Positions 6,579-7,354 of a stretch of DNA of 7,354 nt are shown piece after piece. Location: contig BOBG01000098.1 in the NCBI GenBank assembly GCA_026002265.1, positions 1-7,354 on the forward strand, read 5' to 3'. Under the pieces are notes generated by a model. It was not told the DNA's origin, searched no databases, and saw only the letters and a program-made list of their open reading frames with translations. Made by a program: the position numbers and the translations under genes. Numbering within the stretch: the first letter of the stretch is position 1; every line of letters begins with the position of its first letter. The DNA is from Spirochaetia bacterium. Lineage in GTDB: Bacteria > Spirochaetota > Spirochaetia > Treponematales > Breznakiellaceae.

Positions 6579-6584
6579 AGGAGG
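6579..6584 (+). promoter_or_regulatory. Strong ribosome binding site, first Uma2 gene
   Basis: AGGAGG lies four bases before ATG 6589. It is part of a 16-base string GAAATAAGGAGGAAGT (6573-6588) repeated exactly at 7131-7146, where it includes the stop codon of the first gene. Confidence 0.85.
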
Positions 6585-6588
6585 AAGT

Positions 6589-7137
6589 ATGTCTAATCTG
6601 GCATTGGCAGACCGGTATATTGGTTTTGATGAATTTATGGCAGGAGAAGAGGATCCGTTTACCGAATTATATGATGGGGAGGAGTGGAGAATGGCACCAC
6701 CGAGTGATCGTCACCAGAAAATTAGTATGATGCTTTCTATTGAAATAGGTTTATTTTTGAAAGGGAAACCGGAGCAGGTTCGTTCTGCTCCTTATGGTGT
6801 ACAGCTTTTTCCTGATGAAGATACAGTGGTGTTGCCGGATCTAGTTGTGATAAAAGATCCGGGGAAAATTGATCGGCATGGTTGCACCGGTGCGCCGGAT
6901 CTGGTTGTGGAAATCCTGTCACCGTCAAATGCATCACACGATAGCATCGAAAAGTATGCGCTTTACGAAAGGGCCGGCGTGCCGGAATACTGGATCGTTG
7001 ATCCGGATCAAGAAATAGTCTACGTTGCCTTGCTTCAGGGTGAACGCTACGAGGTTACAAAGTATAAAGATGGAGCCGATGTGCCGGTGGCTGTGGTGCC
7101 GGGACTCGTGATTCACAGTGCGGAATTGTGGAAATAA
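6589..7137 (+). CDS. Uma2 family protein (DUF820, PD-(D/E)XK nuclease fold), copy 1
   Basis: A small cytoplasmic protein (182 aa, normal for the family) with the Uma2 signature: FDEFMAGE near the N-terminus, TELYDGE (25-31), P-x2-RH (38-42), then PDLVV (83-87), PDLVVEILSPS (103-113), K122 and Y126, and GVPEYWIVDP (130-139). D84, E108 and K122 are the likely metal-site residues of the restriction-endonuclease-like fold; nuclease activity of the family is inferred rather than well shown, and the cellular role is unknown. Genes of this family are often present in many copies per genome. It has a strong promoter, a possible operator and a good ribosome site. A second, nearly identical gene begins 9 bases after its stop, so the two are probably one transcript. 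The sequence before this gene matches the stop region of copy 1 itself, hinting at a larger former array. Confidence 0.9.
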   Translation: MSNLALADRYIGFDEFMAGEEDPFTELYDGEEWRMAPPSDRHQKISMMLSIEIGLFLKGKPEQVRSAPYGVQLFPDEDTVVLPDLVVIKDPGKIDRHGCTGAPDLVVEILSPSNASHDSIEKYALYERAGVPEYWIVDPDQEIVYVALLQGERYEVTKYKDGADVPVAVVPGLVIHSAELWK

Positions 7138-7142
7138 GGAGG
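7138..7142 (+). promoter_or_regulatory. Ribosome binding site, second Uma2 gene
   Basis: GGAGG lies immediately after the TAA of the first Uma2 gene and four bases before ATG 7147. With 9 bases between genes, it allows reinitiation on the same message. Confidence 0.8.
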
Positions 7143-7146
7143 AAGT

Positions 7147-7354
7147 ATGTCTAATCTGGCATTGGCAGACCGGTACATGAGTTTTGATGAATTTATGGCA
7201 GGAGAAGAGGATCCGTTTACCGAGTTATATGATGGGGAGGAGTGGAGAATGGCACCACCGAGTGATCGTCACCAAAGAATTAGTATGGAGTTATCTTACT
7301 ACATTAGAATGTTTCTTGAAGGGAAACCGGAGCAGGTTCGTTCTGCTCCTTATG
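7147..7354 (+). CDS. Uma2 family protein, copy 2 (5' part, cut by window end)
   Basis: The 69 complete codons visible begin MSNLALADRYMSFDEFMAGE and end KPEQVRSAPY. They duplicate copy 1 with an exact 558-base period and no indel in the part seen. Amino-acid changes are few in residues 1-47 (11-12 and 44) but crowded in 48-58, where MLSIEIGLFLK is replaced by ELSYYIRMFLE. The sequence is then identical again to the window edge. The predicted active-site region lies beyond the window, so whether this copy is intact cannot be judged. Confidence 0.9.
   Translation, partial: MSNLALADRYMSFDEFMAGEEDPFTELYDGEEWRMAPPSDRHQRISMELSYYIRMFLEGKPEQVRSAPY

Overview
This window looks like accessory DNA from a Gram-negative-type bacterium of intermediate GC content. 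The mix of gene types (tandem Uma2-family genes, an unpaired sugar/nucleoside-type ABC permease, a type IIG restriction gene, intergenic repeats of the CACGAAT/ATTCGTG kind) feels most like a spirochaete of the Treponema group. That is an impression from memory, not a demonstrated assignment.

Layout. (1) Bases 2-352 (+) are the 3' end of tag, DNA-3-methyladenine glycosylase I. (2) Bases 356-1147 (+) encode a beta-class adenine-N6 DNA methyltransferase of the CcrM/M.HinfI (GANTC) type that lacks the family's C-terminal domain. (3) Bases 1169-3568 (-), convergent with it, encode a large single-chain restriction-modification protein (type IIG-like: E-x-K nuclease segment, then gamma-class methylase motifs). 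Genes 2 and 3 are visibly AT-rich compared with both flanks and look like an acquired defence island. (4) Bases 3623-4264 (-) encode an iron-siderophore/cobalamin-type ABC ATPase whose C-terminus stops early, right where the AT-rich island begins. (5) Bases 4369-5463 (+) encode a BPD_transp_2-family membrane permease, divergent from the ATPase and not its natural partner.

Bases 5464-6588 hold no convincing gene but are full of structure: a short GC hairpin, a perfect 17-bp inverted repeat, a nested array of about 190-bp and 70-bp palindromic repeats (5559-6178), and a separate 21-bp tandem array (6316-6462). A good sigma70-like promoter (6501-6529) with an overlapping dyad then leads into Uma2-family genes.

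The right end (6589-7354) carries two tandem Uma2-family (DUF820, PD-(D/E)XK-fold) genes, the second cut by the window edge. They are almost identical except for one 33-base block, a mosaic pattern.

The genes do not form one pathway. The likeliest links are the tag-methyltransferase pair (3 bases apart and in the same frame) and the methyltransferase/type IIG pair as a restriction-modification locus. The most notable signals are the R-M island with its truncated neighbour, the two repeat systems, and the mosaic Uma2 duplication.
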